In this document: positions 18,093 through 26,764 of the stretch, one piece after another
Position numbering within the stretch: position 1 is the first letter of the stretch
Layout: each line of letters starts with the position of its first letter
Source of the DNA: Frateuria_A sp035695185
GTDB lineage: Bacteria > Pseudomonadota > Gammaproteobacteria > Xanthomonadales > Rhodanobacteraceae
DNA: 64,000 nucleotides
Direction of reading: 5' to 3'
Assembly: GCF_035695185.1 (NCBI RefSeq)
Contig: NZ_DASSES010000206.1
Span: 10,064 to 74,063, forward strand
Program-made: the position numbers and the translations under genes
The notes under the pieces: model-generated
Seen by the model: only the letters and a program-made list of their open reading frames with translations
Told to the model about the DNA's origin: nothing
The model's database searches: none

Positions 18093-19946
18093 TCAGGGCT
18101 CCAGCGTTGCCGCCCGCGACAATTTCGACACCCCGTGTTCGTCGAACGCCTCGACCGCCACCACGTAGCGCACGCCCTTGTCGAGCGAGCGCAACTGCAG
18201 GTGCGTGGGCTGGTCGGCGAAGCGCTGGTAGGTTTCGTGCAGGCGGTCGGCGGCCAACCCCCAGCGCACGTTGTAGCCGACGGCGCCCGGGACCGGCTTC
18301 CAGGCGATCTCGGCGTTGCGCGCGTCGGCCTCGCGGGTCGCGGAAACCAGCTCCGGTGCCGGCGGTGGCGCACCTTCGGCGTGGCCGAACACGCGCAGGT
18401 CGGAGATGGCCAGGTGCTTCGCGCCGACGTGCCCGTGCACGTAGCGCACGTAACGGATGTGCGCGGGCGCATCGAGTTCCAGGTAGGCGTTGGGGCGGTC
18501 GCGTTTCTCGTGCGAGAGGTCGGCCAGCGTGCTCCAGTGCGTGCCGTCGGTGGAGCCTTCGAGCCTGAACTGCGTGACGATGTCCGGTGCGTCGCCGTAG
18601 CGGCCGGCCTTGTAGTCGGTGAAGTTCACCTGCACCGCGCGCACGGTGCGTGCTCCGCCCAGATCGATGGTCAGCGTCTGGCCGGGGGTGTTCTTCGCGG
18701 CGACCCAGTAGGTGCGCGGGTTCTCGTCGGTGACCTCCGCCGGTCCGTGCCCGGGCAACGACGACGAGGCGGTGGCGTGCTTGCGCCAGGACAGCAGCAT
18801 CCAGCCGGTGAAGGTGCTTTCGCCGGGCTCGAGCTTGTGGTCGGGCATGCGCTGCGGGAAATCGCCGAAGCGGGTGTCGATCCACATCTGGCCGTCGTCG
18901 TGATAGCCCGCCGGGAACAGGTCGATGCGGCGCTCGAATTTCCAGTTGACGCCCACCCACATGGTGCCGGTGTTCCAGGTGTTGCCGTAGGCGTCGTCGA
19001 AGGTCGAGCCGTGGCCGGCGCCGACCACGAAGCCGCCGGGCTTGTAGCCGACCGGGTTGTAGGGCGCGTAGTGGAAGGGCCCGAGCGGCTTGTCGCTGGT
19101 GTAGACGCCGGTGGCGTAGACGTTGAACTCGGTGCCGGGCGCGCCGTACTGCAGGTAGTAGGTATCGCGATGGCGGTTCATCCAGGCGCCCTCGACGTAC
19201 GGGTCGATGCTCGTGTCGGTGTGGTCCTGGCCGAAGCGCTCCCAGCCGTGCCGGTCCGGATGCAGGCGAAACAGGGCCTGGGGTTTGCTGACGAAGGTGA
19301 CGCGCTTGCCCGCGCCTTCGTCGGCGTGGCCGAGTGCCAGGTCGATCTGCGCGCCGTAGATCGGGAAGATGTTGGACGAATCCCAGTACAGGTAGGTCTT
19401 GCCGTCCTCGTCGCGGAACAGGCCCGGGTCCCACGGGCCGGGTGGCAGGTCGCCCGGCTTCATTTCGCTCTCGTGACCGGCCCAGACGGCGCCGGGAACG
19501 GGCGGCAGCAGCCGGGTCCAGAAGTCCCAGTGGCCATGCGCGGGATCGGTGGAATAGAGCAGCGGCACCGGCTGCATGGCCGACTGCATCAGGAACAGCT
19601 TGCCGTCGGCGACCAGCGTGGCCGGCGCCACCGGGCCGTCGAACGGCCAACGGTCCGGCCGCACGAAATCCCAGTGCAACAGGTCGGTGGAGCGCCAGTA
19701 GCCGTCGGCCAGGGTCATGAACAGGTAGTACGCGTCGCCGTAGCGCACCACCGCCGGGTCGGCGCCAGTGCGGTAGGCGATGCCCTGGTTCATCTGCTCG
19801 TAGTTGTAGCGGTAGTCGACGTCGACCGGATTGGCCCAGGTGTGCGCACGCGGATTGACCGCGGCGCCGGCGACGGGAGCGATGAGGCTACCGAACACCA
19901 GCAAGGCGAGGGCAAGGCAGGGACGGGCTGGACTGGCGTGTGGCAT
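18093..19946 (-). CDS. GH43-like glycoside hydrolase with F5/8-type C and FN3 domains
   Basis: 617 residues, exported (signal ARPCLALALLVFGSLIAPVAGA). A five-bladed-propeller catalytic domain of the GH43/GH117-like clan begins with YRTGADPAVVRYGDAYYLF (Asp as candidate base). It continues with PGPWDPGLFRDEDGKTYLYW and IDPYVEGAWM (candidate acid). A discoidin/F5-8 type C domain (residues about 425-530; SLPGHGPAEVTDENPRTYWV) and an FN3-like domain (535-617) follow. Likely releases arabinose, xylose or similar units from plant polysaccharide in the periplasm; substrate uncertain. It is divergent from a GH3 gene, with a LacI-type operator between them. Confidence 0.85.
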   Translation of the reverse strand: MPHASPARPCLALALLVFGSLIAPVAGAAVNPRAHTWANPVDVDYRYNYEQMNQGIAYRTGADPAVVRYGDAYYLFMTLADGYWRSTDLLHWDFVRPDRWPFDGPVAPATLVADGKLFLMQSAMQPVPLLYSTDPAHGHWDFWTRLLPPVPGAVWAGHESEMKPGDLPPGPWDPGLFRDEDGKTYLYWDSSNIFPIYGAQIDLALGHADEGAGKRVTFVSKPQALFRLHPDRHGWERFGQDHTDTSIDPYVEGAWMNRHRDTYYLQYGAPGTEFNVYATGVYTSDKPLGPFHYAPYNPVGYKPGGFVVGAGHGSTFDDAYGNTWNTGTMWVGVNWKFERRIDLFPAGYHDDGQMWIDTRFGDFPQRMPDHKLEPGESTFTGWMLLSWRKHATASSSLPGHGPAEVTDENPRTYWVAAKNTPGQTLTIDLGGARTVRAVQVNFTDYKAGRYGDAPDIVTQFRLEGSTDGTHWSTLADLSHEKRDRPNAYLELDAPAHIRYVRYVHGHVGAKHLAISDLRVFGHAEGAPPPAPELVSATREADARNAEIAWKPVPGAVGYNVRWGLAADRLHETYQRFADQPTHLQLRSLDKGVRYVVAVEAFDEHGVSKLSRAATLEP

Positions 19947-20012
19947 GGCATGCGGCTCGGTCGGAACAGGTCCCCCCTGCGGTCCGGATCTGGATCTTTT
20001 CACACCCGCTCG

Positions 20013-20026
20013 TGTAAACGGTTTCA
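20013..20026. promoter_or_regulatory. LacI-family operator between GH43-like and GH3 genes
   Basis: TGTAAACGGTTTCA fits the LacI-family operator pattern TGNAANCGNTTNCA at every fixed position. It lies 66 bases before the GH43-like start and 38 bases before the GH3 start, so one repressor could control both. No LacI gene is present in this window. Confidence 0.7.
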
Positions 20027-20064
20027 CGTCTCAAGCGGGCACTGCCGCCCGCGTGCGAGCTGCC

Positions 20065-22449
20065 ATGAAACGACCAACGATCTCTCCCTTGCATCGCGCC
20101 GTGACCCTGCTGGCTGGCACGTTGGCCTGCGCGGGTGTCCATGCCCGGGAGCAGGCGGCCACGGCGATGCCGCAGACCGCAGCGCCGTCGAACGCGCAAC
20201 TGGCTTCGCCCGATATCGAACGGCGGGTCGACGCGCTGCTCAGGCAGATGACGCTGGAGGAGAAGATCGGCCAACTGGTGCAGTACAACGACCAGGGCTT
20301 CAGCGCGCCGACCACCGCCAACGGCGACCAGGCGCTGGCCGCCAATCCCGAGACCCAGACCCGGGTCGACGCCATGGCGCTGGCGAAGCAGGGCCGGCTC
20401 GGCTCGATGCTCAACGTGATCGGCGCGGACAAGACGCGTGCCTTCCAGGAGGCGGCGATGCACAGCCGCCTGCACATCCCGATCCTGTTCGGCGCGGACG
20501 TGATCCATGGTTACCGCACCATCTATCCGGTGCCGCTGGGGCTGGCCGCGTCGTGGGATACCGCGCTGGTGCAGGACCTCTCCCACATGGCCGCCACGGA
20601 AGCCACCACCGCCGGCGTGAAGTGGTTCTATTCGCCGATGGTGGACATCTCGCGCGATGCGCGCTGGGGCCGCTCGACCGAAGGCGCGGGCGAGGATGCC
20701 TACCTCGGCGCGGCGATGGCGCGCGCCTACGTGCGCGGCTACCAGGGCACCGACCTGTCCCGGCCGGACAGCGTCGCCGCCTCGGTCAAGCACTTCGCCG
20801 CCTACGGCGCGGCCGAGGCCGGGCGCGAATACAACACCACCGACATGTCAGACATCCGCCTGCGCCAGGTCTACCTGCCGCCGTACAGGGCCGCGGTCGA
20901 GGCGGGCGCGGCCACCCTGATGAGCTCGTTCAATGCGCTCAACGGCGTGCCGGCCACGGCCAACCCGTACCTGATGGACGAGATCCTGCGCAAGGAGTGG
21001 GGCTTCGACGGCTTCGTGGTGAGCGACTACACCGCGGTGATGGAACTGACCCACCACGGCATCGCGCTGGACGCCGCCACGGCGACGAAGAAGGCGCTGG
21101 AGGCGGGCGTGGAAGTGGACATGATGTCCCACTTCTACGACACCCAGATTCCGAAGCTCCTGGCGGAGCACCGGCTGTCGACGGCCACCGTGGACGAGGC
21201 GGTGCGCCGCGTGCTGCGGGTCAAGTTCGCGCTGGGGCTGTTCGAGCATCCCTACGCGCAAGGGACCGAGGTGACGCATGCGGTGCCCGGCCATCGCGCG
21301 CTGGTGCGCCGCGCCGCCGAGGAGTCGTTCGTGCTGCTGCGCAACGCAGCGGTCGGCGGCAAGGCGGTGCTGCCGCTGGGCGACGGGGTGAAGTCGGTGG
21401 CGCTGATCGGCCCGCTCGCCGACGCCGCCAACGAGATGCAGGGCGCCTGGGGCGGCGGCAACCAGGCGCCCGACGTGGTAACCCTGCAGCAGGCATTGGA
21501 GCGACGCATGCGGGAGCGTGGCGGCCGCGTGCTGTTCGCGCATGGCACCGATATCGAGGGCGACTCGACCGCAGGCTTCGATGAGGCGCTGCAGGCGGCG
21601 CGCCAGGCCGACGTGGTGGTGCTCGCGCTGGGCGAATCCTCGGCGATGAGTGGCGAAGCGGGCTCGCGCGCGCACCTGGACCTGCCGGGCAACCAGCAGC
21701 AACTGCTGGAGAAGGTCGCGGCGATCGGCAAGCCGGTGGTGCTGCTGGTCTTCTCCGGGCGCCCGCTGGTGCTGGACTGGGCGGCCCGGCACGTGCCGGC
21801 AATCATGGCGGTGTGGTTCCCGGGCACCGAGGCGGGCAACGCGCTGGCCAACGTGCTGTTCGGCGACGTGGCGCCCAGCGGCAAGCTGCCGATGAGCTTC
21901 CCGCGTGCCGTGGGACAGGAGCCGCTCTACTACAACCAGTTCCCGACCGGCCGCCCGGCCGGCGATGCCGACCTGTCCAGGCCGCCCGGCGGCGATACGC
22001 GCTTCGTCTCGCGCTACATCGATGTGCCGAACGATGCACTGTTCCCGTTCGGTCACGGGCTGGGCTACACGAGCTTCGCCTACTCCAGCGTGAGCGTGTC
22101 GCGCCGCACGCTGCCGCTGGCCCAGGCCAACCGCCCGGACGCCCGCTCGCTGGTCACGGTCACCGCGACGCTGACCAACACCGGCAAGCGCGCGGGCACG
22201 GAAGTCGCCCAGCTGTACCTGCGCAACCTCGGTGCCAGCGTCGAGCAGCCGGTACGCAGCCTCAAGGGCTTCCAGCGCGTCACGCTGAAGCCCGGCGAGT
22301 CGCGGCAGGTGCGCTTCGAACTGGGCTTTCCGGAGCTGTCCTTCTACGACGTCCACAGCCGCCAGGTGGTGGAGCCGACGCACTACACGGTGTGGGTCGG
22401 CGGCAGTTCGCAGGCGACGGCGCAGGCGGCGTTCGACGTCACGCCATGA
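20065..22449 (+). CDS. Exported GH3 beta-glucosidase/xylosidase (BglX-like)
   Basis: 794 residues with signal peptide (AVTLLAGTLACAGVHA). The GH3 N-terminal barrel has QMTLEEKIGQLVQY, KWFYSPMVDISRDARWGR, SVAASVKHFAAYG and the nucleophile region GFDGFVVSDYTAV. The Asp of SDY is the expected nucleophile, with Tyr replacing the common Trp. The GH3 C-terminal domain (SFVLLRNAA...VALIGPLAD) and a terminal FN3-like domain (TLTNTGKRAGTEVAQLYLRN) follow. It would hydrolyse beta-linked gluco- or xylo-oligosaccharides in the periplasm. ATG 20065 directly precedes the signal peptide. Likely co-regulated with the divergent GH43-like gene. Confidence 0.92.
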   Translation: MKRPTISPLHRAVTLLAGTLACAGVHAREQAATAMPQTAAPSNAQLASPDIERRVDALLRQMTLEEKIGQLVQYNDQGFSAPTTANGDQALAANPETQTRVDAMALAKQGRLGSMLNVIGADKTRAFQEAAMHSRLHIPILFGADVIHGYRTIYPVPLGLAASWDTALVQDLSHMAATEATTAGVKWFYSPMVDISRDARWGRSTEGAGEDAYLGAAMARAYVRGYQGTDLSRPDSVAASVKHFAAYGAAEAGREYNTTDMSDIRLRQVYLPPYRAAVEAGAATLMSSFNALNGVPATANPYLMDEILRKEWGFDGFVVSDYTAVMELTHHGIALDAATATKKALEAGVEVDMMSHFYDTQIPKLLAEHRLSTATVDEAVRRVLRVKFALGLFEHPYAQGTEVTHAVPGHRALVRRAAEESFVLLRNAAVGGKAVLPLGDGVKSVALIGPLADAANEMQGAWGGGNQAPDVVTLQQALERRMRERGGRVLFAHGTDIEGDSTAGFDEALQAARQADVVVLALGESSAMSGEAGSRAHLDLPGNQQQLLEKVAAIGKPVVLLVFSGRPLVLDWAARHVPAIMAVWFPGTEAGNALANVLFGDVAPSGKLPMSFPRAVGQEPLYYNQFPTGRPAGDADLSRPPGGDTRFVSRYIDVPNDALFPFGHGLGYTSFAYSSVSVSRRTLPLAQANRPDARSLVTVTATLTNTGKRAGTEVAQLYLRNLGASVEQPVRSLKGFQRVTLKPGESRQVRFELGFPELSFYDVHSRQVVEPTHYTVWVGGSSQATAQAAFDVTP

Positions 22450-22682
22450 GTGCGGGCCAGCAAGCCTATCACCGGTATGTTGAGCGGAGGAGAGTGTGTA
22501 CTGCTCCGCTCGCGTTTCATTGGTTTTGCTTCTATGTTGGATCACCTGTCGGGTTGCTTCACCCTGTGACGTAGGTGTTTTCCGATAAAGACAATTGATC
22601 TCTTGAGTCGACTTAAAAACCTTCGCAGTATGTCCTTCGTGTCTGAGTCGGATATTTTCCCAAAACTCAAGAAGGATGAGTC

Positions 22683-23606
22683 ATGAAGGAAAAGACGATT
22701 GTTTGGTCGGCAATTGTTGCTCTGTTTTTTTCTCAACCGTCATGGGCGAGTAATACCTCCTCCGTGTGCAATGGCTGTACGCTCGCGAAGCTTCATCAGG
22801 AGGCGCTGGACCTGGGGGATGGTGACCACTATTTTTTTGATTTTTACGGGCAGCGAATGACCCATTACCGTGTTGCTGGCGAGGCACCGAGAGTTTCGAC
22901 CTTTCACTCCGCTGCTTTAGGTTATAGTGCTCAAATAGTTCCGCTGGTCTCCGGCGAAAGTAAGCTATTTGCAGCAACTTTGGACCTGTACTGGATAAAC
23001 AACAGCAGCGTTTACGTATCCGCGCACGCATCCGCAGACATAGATCTGCGGGAAACGGCAGCTTATTTCTCGCTCGCTTATCGATCGGAAAGCACCGCTG
23101 GAAAGATGAATGCCTTTGACATGGTCGAGACCCCTGTGTATCGCAAGATGGCGATAGATCAACAGACGAGCTTTTCCAAAAAGCCCTTCTTGGCCTTCAC
23201 TAATGCAATTCGGGCAGCCGCAGGGACCGTTGTGTTTGCCTTGAATGCCGTCCCGTTTGTAAAGGTTCCTATCGTGATGAAAAATAGGCTGCACTTTCCG
23301 GACGGAAGCACCTGTATCATACAGTATGATTTTTCTTCTCAGCAGTTCGTGTACGTTCCAGGGTCGGCGCGTGATGCGGTTGGCAACCCTATACCAGAAA
23401 CTCCCTTGGAAGTGTCGGGTGGCGGCACAATGAATTATGTCTTCCCTGGCACGCCGGCGGGACAAATGGCGGGCCTCGATCAGGTAGCGCATTTGCAGCG
23501 CATGAACATATTGGTCAAGGTGCCTAGTACGCGAGGCTCGGGGTGGGTTATGGCCTGCTCTAACATCAATGACGAGCTTCCCAAGTGTGTCGCTTGGCCT
23601 CGCTAA
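22683..23606 (+). CDS. AT-rich exported protein of unknown function
   Basis: 307 residues with a signal peptide (VWSAIVALFFSQPSWA) followed by SNTSSVCNGCTLAKL, a CxxC just after the cleavage region. I do not recognise the family with certainty. The start pattern (Cys pair, then LGDGDHYFFDFYGQRMTHYRV) resembles hypothetical proteins I have seen in Xanthomonadaceae, but I would not name a function. Codon use is strikingly AT-rich compared with all flanking genes (many ATT, TTT, AAA, GTT), pointing to recent transfer. ATG 22683 follows AAGGATGAGTC. It is followed 51 bp later by a small membrane protein of the same composition. Confidence 0.7.
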   Translation: MKEKTIVWSAIVALFFSQPSWASNTSSVCNGCTLAKLHQEALDLGDGDHYFFDFYGQRMTHYRVAGEAPRVSTFHSAALGYSAQIVPLVSGESKLFAATLDLYWINNSSVYVSAHASADIDLRETAAYFSLAYRSESTAGKMNAFDMVETPVYRKMAIDQQTSFSKKPFLAFTNAIRAAAGTVVFALNAVPFVKVPIVMKNRLHFPDGSTCIIQYDFSSQQFVYVPGSARDAVGNPIPETPLEVSGGGTMNYVFPGTPAGQMAGLDQVAHLQRMNILVKVPSTRGSGWVMACSNINDELPKCVAWPR

Positions 23607-23657
23607 TTACCGGTGCGTTTATTTGAAAGCTTGTCTTTCCTTATGTGAGACTATTGA

Positions 23658-23930
23658 ATGAACGCTGCGCGATCGGTTGTGATATTCATTCTTTCCATCG
23701 TCGTGTTGAAAATTGTCTTGGCGGCTCACGGAATGTCGTGGCTTGCTGTCTTTCTTGTCGTTGGTTTTTTTGTCGCCATTACAGGGGCGTCAGTTGCGAT
23801 ATTTAGGGCTTGCAGAGAGTTTCCCGCTCGGGCGGGAAACCGGCTAGCTTCGAAGGTGTCAATAGCTTGTTTTGCGGTAAGTGGCACGGCTGGCGTTGCC
23901 TTGGTCATGAAGCTGATCTGTTGGTGTTAA
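23658..23930 (+). CDS. Small membrane protein, AT-rich
   Basis: 90 residues with hydrophobic segments at about 7-23 (VVIFILSIVVLKIVLAA), 27-50 and 66-88, so probably a three-helix inner-membrane protein. Not recognised. It has the same low-GC codon use as the exported protein before it and likely shares its transcript. It contains a perfect 8-bp inverted repeat at 23821-23840. It may be a partner (for example an immunity or anchoring protein) of the upstream gene, which is inference only. Confidence 0.6.
   Translation: MNAARSVVIFILSIVVLKIVLAAHGMSWLAVFLVVGFFVAITGASVAIFRACREFPARAGNRLASKVSIACFAVSGTAGVALVMKLICWC
23821..23840. repeat. Perfect inverted repeat inside the small membrane gene
   Basis: TTTCCCGC-TCGG-GCGGGAAA forms an 8-bp stem with a TCGG tetraloop inside an otherwise AT-rich gene. 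It may be an mRNA hairpin or a protein-binding site. Confidence 0.6.
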
Positions 23931-23981
23931 AGGGGCGGTTGAAGCTCTTGTCTGCATGAAGTGAGCCGCTCCTCGAGTCGC

Positions 23982-25295
23982 TCAGCGCCCCGCGCCGGTC
24001 ACCCGCCACACCGCATTGCCCACGTCGTCCGCAATCAGCAATGCGCCGTCTTTCGCCTGTGTCAGCCCGACCGGTGCGCCGTACAGCTGCGACTCGTCCG
24101 GCGAATGGAAACCGGTCACGATCGGCTGGGGCTTGCCGACAGGATGGCCCTGCCGGAACGCGACGAAGGTGACGCGGTAGCCGCTCAGCGGCTTGCGGTC
24201 CCAGCTGCCGTGTTCGCTGATGAAGGCGCCGCCGTGGTACGGCGGGGGCAGGGCGTTGTCCTGCGACATCAGCAGGCCCAGCGGGGCGACGTGCGAGCCG
24301 ATGGCGTAGTCGGGCTTGATCGCCTTGGCCACCAGGTCCGGGCGCTGCGGCTGCACCCGCCTGTCCACGTGCTGGCCCCAGTAGCTGTAGGGCCAGCCGT
24401 AGAAGCCTCCGTCCCGCACGGACGTGAGGTAGTCGGGCACCAGGTCCGCGCCGATTTCGTCGCGCTCGTTGACGATCGCCCAGAGCTTGCCGGTCTGCGG
24501 CTCCCACTGCAGGCCGGTCGGGTTGCGCAGGCCCGAGGCGTAGATGCGGCTGGCGCCGGTCGCCACGTCGACCTCGAGGATGTCGGCGCGGCGGTATTCG
24601 ACCGCCAGGCCGTTCTCGGTGATGTTGCTGTTGGAGCCGACGCCGACGTAAAGCTTGCGCCCGTCCGGGCTCGCCAGCAGGGCCTTGGTCCAGTGATGGT
24701 TGATGGTGTCGGGCAGGTCGGTGAACGGCTTGGCCGGCGCGTCGATGTGGGTTTCCCCGGTGGTGTAGGGGAAGCTCACGATGCCGTCGGTGTTGGCCAC
24801 GTAGAGGGTGTCGCCGATCAGCTGCACGCCGAAGGGCGAGTACAGGTGTTCGATGAAGACGTGCTTTTCCCACTCGCCCTTGCCGCCCGTCGGGCGCAGC
24901 AGCGTGATCCGGTTGCCGCCCTTGCCGCCCTTGCCCGAGCCGTTCTTGATCTTGCCGGCGATCAGTTGCTTGGGCGTGCTCAGTTCCTCCGTGCCCGGGC
25001 TGTTGGCTTCCACCACGAGCACGTCGCCGTTGGGGAGCGTGTAGAGCTGGCGCGGGTGCTTGAGGCCGCTGGCGATCTTCTCGATGGCCAGGCCGGCGGC
25101 GACCTTGGGTGTCTGGCCCGGTTTCCAGCCGACGCCGTTGGGGACCTTCATGGGAGGCAGCATGAAATCCCGCGGCGCGGGAAGCGGCGGGTTGCCGCCC
25201 GACTGCTCGGCGGGGGAATAGGAAGCCTTGTTGCCGCATCCGCCGAGGAGGGTTGCACAGGCCAGCGCGAAGCCTGCCGCGATGAGCCTGTTCAT
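23982..25295 (-). CDS. PQQ-dependent sugar dehydrogenase-like lipoprotein (sorbosone dehydrogenase family)
   Basis: 437 residues. A lipoprotein signal ends in LLGGC (Cys20). The mature part is a six-bladed beta-propeller of the glucose/sorbosone dehydrogenase family. Features include IASGLKHPRQLYTLPNGDVLV, LLASPDGRKLYVGVGSNSN (with the conserved GSNSNI), YASGLRNPTGLQWEP, NERDEIGADLVPDYL and FISEHGSWDRKP. It would oxidise an aldose or sugar derivative with PQQ in the periplasm, attached to a membrane. Its ATG overlaps the last four bases of the upstream DUF2231 gene (ATGA), so the two are translated together. Actual substrate and PQQ use are unproven. Confidence 0.9.
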   Translation of the reverse strand: MNRLIAAGFALACATLLGGCGNKASYSPAEQSGGNPPLPAPRDFMLPPMKVPNGVGWKPGQTPKVAAGLAIEKIASGLKHPRQLYTLPNGDVLVVEANSPGTEELSTPKQLIAGKIKNGSGKGGKGGNRITLLRPTGGKGEWEKHVFIEHLYSPFGVQLIGDTLYVANTDGIVSFPYTTGETHIDAPAKPFTDLPDTINHHWTKALLASPDGRKLYVGVGSNSNITENGLAVEYRRADILEVDVATGASRIYASGLRNPTGLQWEPQTGKLWAIVNERDEIGADLVPDYLTSVRDGGFYGWPYSYWGQHVDRRVQPQRPDLVAKAIKPDYAIGSHVAPLGLLMSQDNALPPPYHGGAFISEHGSWDRKPLSGYRVTFVAFRQGHPVGKPQPIVTGFHSPDESQLYGAPVGLTQAKDGALLIADDVGNAVWRVTGAGR

Positions 25296-25732
25296 GGGCG
25301 GACCTCCCCGGCGCGGTGGGCGGCCGTCGTCATGACCACGCGGGCGATGGCCAGCAGCAGAACCGTGAAGGCGGAGAGCCAGACGTTCGCGGGCACCACC
25401 CCATAGGCATCGCGCGAATGGACGAACGCGTTGGCGATGGCCAGCACGATGGCCACGAGGTTGAGCCAGAAATCCAGCCGGCCCGCACCCAGCACCCATC
25501 GCCGGCCGGTGATCCAGACCTGCACCAGGTTGATCAGCCGCGGAACGATCGCGAACAGCAGGCCGATGGTGACCAGCCAGGCCGCGGCGTGGGCCCACAG
25601 GATCGCGGCGGTACTGGCGTAGAGGATGTCGAAGATCAGCGTGGCGACGAAGCACCCGTACGGAATCGGGTCGAGCAGGTCGTAGACCGCGTCCGCCAAG
25701 AGCGAGCGATGCGGTGGAGCACGGTAGCTCAT
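25292..25732 (-). CDS. DUF2231-like inner-membrane protein
   Basis: 146 residues with four predicted TM helices (GCFVATLIFDILYAST, AAWLVTIGLLFAIVPRLINL, LDFWLNLVAIVLAIANAFV, VWLSAFTVLLLAIARVVM). The N-terminal LLDPIPYGCFVATLIFDI resembles DUF2231 proteins. Its stop overlaps the start of the sugar dehydrogenase lipoprotein by four bases. This pair is commonly seen together; DUF2231 proteins may act as quinone- or heme-linked electron-transfer partners, which is inference. ATG 25732 is the only in-frame choice with a normal N terminus. Confidence 0.8.
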   Translation of the reverse strand: MSYRAPPHRSLLADAVYDLLDPIPYGCFVATLIFDILYASTAAILWAHAAAWLVTIGLLFAIVPRLINLVQVWITGRRWVLGAGRLDFWLNLVAIVLAIANAFVHSRDAYGVVPANVWLSAFTVLLLAIARVVMTTAAHRAGEVRP

Positions 25733-26015
25733 GACTGTTATCTCCGGGAATCGAAGTGGGTGCAGACGGCAGGCCTCGCGGGCCGGGTCGCGCGCGACGC
25801 TGGCGTCTGCTGTCGGGGCAAGTTACGCACCGTGGCGTCGAGAGCGCGTGGGAGGGGCGCGGCTGCTCTCGGCGGCGGCGTTCGGAATGCCGCCGGATAA
25901 CGGATAAGGCGGCGCGCCCGTGCATCCCGGTTGACTGTTCGGTCACGCCGGCTTGCGCCCCGGCCGCGCAGGCTGCGCGGGGAATTTCCGCGATGACCCC
26001 CGACGGAGCCATGCC

Positions 26016-26540
26016 ATGAACCTTCGACGCGCCACGATGGCGGCCAGCAGCGCGCTGCTGCTCGCCGCCGCGACCCCGGCCTTTGCCGGCCACAGCTCAT
26101 CGACCATGCAGCACGAAGCAACCGACAAGACCGCCTTCATGAAGAAGGTCGCTTCCGACGGCATGGCCGAGGTGCAGATCTGCCAGCTCGCCCTCAGGCA
26201 GTCCAACGACGCGCAGCTCAAGCAGGTGGCCCAGCGGCTGATGGACGACCACACGCAGGCCAACCAGCAGCTGCAGCAGATCGCCCAGAGCGAGGGCGTC
26301 AGCCTGCCGGCCGAGCTCATGCCCGAGGACCAGCAGAAGGTGCAGAAGCTGCAGGGCAAGAGCGGGAAGGCTTTCGACAAGCAGTGGATCCAGATGAACC
26401 TGACCGACCACCGCAAGGACATCAAGCTGTTCTCGATGGCCGGCAAAGAGCTCAAGGACCAGCCGACCCGGCAGTTCGCGCAGGAGACCCTGCCCAAGCT
26501 GAAGACGCATCTGCAGCTGGTCGAACAGCTCACGAAATAA
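26016..26540 (+). CDS. DUF4142 periplasmic helical protein
   Basis: 174 residues: a signal peptide (MAASSALLLAAATPAFAGH), then a ferritin-like four-helix bundle typical of DUF4142. Recognisable segments are TDKTAFMKKVASDGMAEVQI, LKQVAQRLMDDHTQANQQL and IKLFSMAGKELKDQPTRQFA. The family is periplasmic, often annotated as putative outer-membrane or stress protein; biochemical function unknown. Two ATGs occur (26011 and 26016, different frames); the second is in frame with the signal peptide and follows GGAG. It is monocistronic, with a hairpin just after its stop codon. Confidence 0.88.
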   Translation: MNLRRATMAASSALLLAAATPAFAGHSSSTMQHEATDKTAFMKKVASDGMAEVQICQLALRQSNDAQLKQVAQRLMDDHTQANQQLQQIAQSEGVSLPAELMPEDQQKVQKLQGKSGKAFDKQWIQMNLTDHRKDIKLFSMAGKELKDQPTRQFAQETLPKLKTHLQLVEQLTK

Positions 26541-26545
26541 AGGGG

Positions 26546-26564
26546 CGCGGCCGATCAGGCCGCG
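26546..26564 (+). terminator. Hairpin after DUF4142 gene
   Basis: CGCGGCC-GATCA-GGCCGCG is a perfect 7-bp stem starting five bases past the stop. No T tract. Confidence 0.5.
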
Positions 26565-26764
26565 GTCCCGCGGGCTGGCCTGCCTGGAACCCTGCGCGAG
26601 TCCCCAGCCATGCGGCGGCTCCGCGCAGGCAGCCCGGCCGGATGCAGGTCACTGGATGCCCGGGCGCGCGCGGCGCCCGGGGCCGGGCTCTTTCATTCGG
26701 CCCTGGCATCGGCACGTGTCCCGAGAGCTGGGCGTGCCGAACCAGCCGCGCGTCCACGCAATGC

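Noticed and set aside
17691..21584. A 1297-codon plus-strand open frame across the GH43-like gene and into GH3
   Set aside because: It is antisense to GH43 and out of frame with GH3; composition is Arg/Ala/Gly rich with no domain.
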